In this document: in pieces, positions 6,552 to 6,663 of the stretch
Layout of the letters: every line of letters starts with the position of its first letter
Numbering within the stretch: position 1 is the first letter of the stretch
Assembly (NCBI GenBank): GCA_023436485.1
Contig: JAEZIU010000250.1
Span: 1 to 6,663 of the forward strand
Direction: 5' to 3'
Source: Bacillota bacterium
Lineage (GTDB): Bacteria; Bacillota; Clostridia; Acetivibrionales; DSM-1351
DNA: 6,663 nt
Translations under genes and position numbers: made by a program
The notes under the pieces: model-generated
Told to the model about the DNA's origin: nothing
The model's database searches: none
The model's input: the letters and a program-made list of their open reading frames with translations, nothing else

Positions 6552-6592
6552 AAAAATGGAAAAAATAATAAAAATACGTTTAGGTGATAATA

Positions 6593-6663
6593 ATGGATTA
6601 TGGATTTGTTAGAGTTGCAGCTGCAGTACCTGATTTAAAAGTAGCAAATTGTGATTTTAATGC
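6593..6663 (+). CDS. nadE: N-terminus of NAD+ synthetase, glutamine-dependent (partial)
   Basis: The first 23 codons of a gene run off the window edge, starting MDYGFVRVAAAVPDLKVANC and then DFN. AGGTGA (6582-6587) lies 5 nt before the ATG. The opening GFVRVAAAVPxLKVAxC resembles the first beta strand of the nitrilase-like glutaminase domain at the start of long, glutamine-using NadE proteins of clostridia. These make NAD+ from deamido-NAD, ATP and glutamine as the last step of NAD synthesis. The call rests on 23 residues and on recall of the family, so it is provisional. Another nitrilase-superfamily amidohydrolase is the main alternative. Confidence 0.65.
   Translation, partial: MDYGFVRVAAAVPDLKVANCDFN

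Noticed and set aside
1..6663. CRISPR array, insertion sequence, prophage or toxin-antitoxin system
   Set aside because: There are no regularly spaced repeats, transposase or integrase motifs, terminal inverted repeats or toxin-like gene pairs. The two small membrane proteins beside the T-box are separated by a promoter and leader and look unrelated to each other.

Overview
This AT-rich window looks like chromosomal DNA of a low-GC Bacillota, most likely a mesophilic clostridium of the Ruminiclostridium type. That is inferred from codon and base composition, the strong AGGAGG-type ribosome binding sites, a T-box leader and the gene families. No database was searched. All supported genes are on the + strand. 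There is no sign of a mobile element, CRISPR array, rRNA or tRNA gene.

Layout. Positions 1-69 are the last codons of an unidentified upstream gene. A 59-residue YtxH-like small protein follows (88-267), then a strong hairpin (302-335), an AI-2E/UPF0118-family multi-pass permease (359-1408) and an 84-residue two-helix membrane protein (1476-1730). A near-consensus promoter starts on the last codons of that gene (TTGACA, 17 nt, TATCAT; 1727-1755) and drives a complete T-box leader (about 1795-2049). Its specifier codon reads GUA (Val) and its UGGN bulge reads UGGU, as expected for tRNA-Val. The leader is followed by a 79-residue two-helix membrane protein (2075-2314) and then by valyl-tRNA synthetase, valS (2347-4998). 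Uncharged tRNA-Val should therefore raise transcription of both genes.

Downstream of valS is a long terminator-like hairpin (5015-5098). Its 3' arm and U-tract are also the Shine-Dalgarno region and spacer of the next gene, a class-V PLP enzyme resembling cysteine desulfurase (5099-6469). A 123-nt intergenic stretch with a possible small RNA structure leads to the first 23 codons of what looks like glutamine-dependent NAD+ synthetase, nadE (6593 to the window end).

Most of the window is ordinary housekeeping DNA. The points that deserve a second look are the unknown small membrane gene inside the valine T-box operon, the overlap of terminator and ribosome binding site ahead of the desulfurase-like gene with its competing TAACAG/CTGTTA pairings, and the unassigned cysteine desulfurase-like protein, which has no Fe-S assembly genes visible beside it. 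No clearly new multi-gene system is visible.
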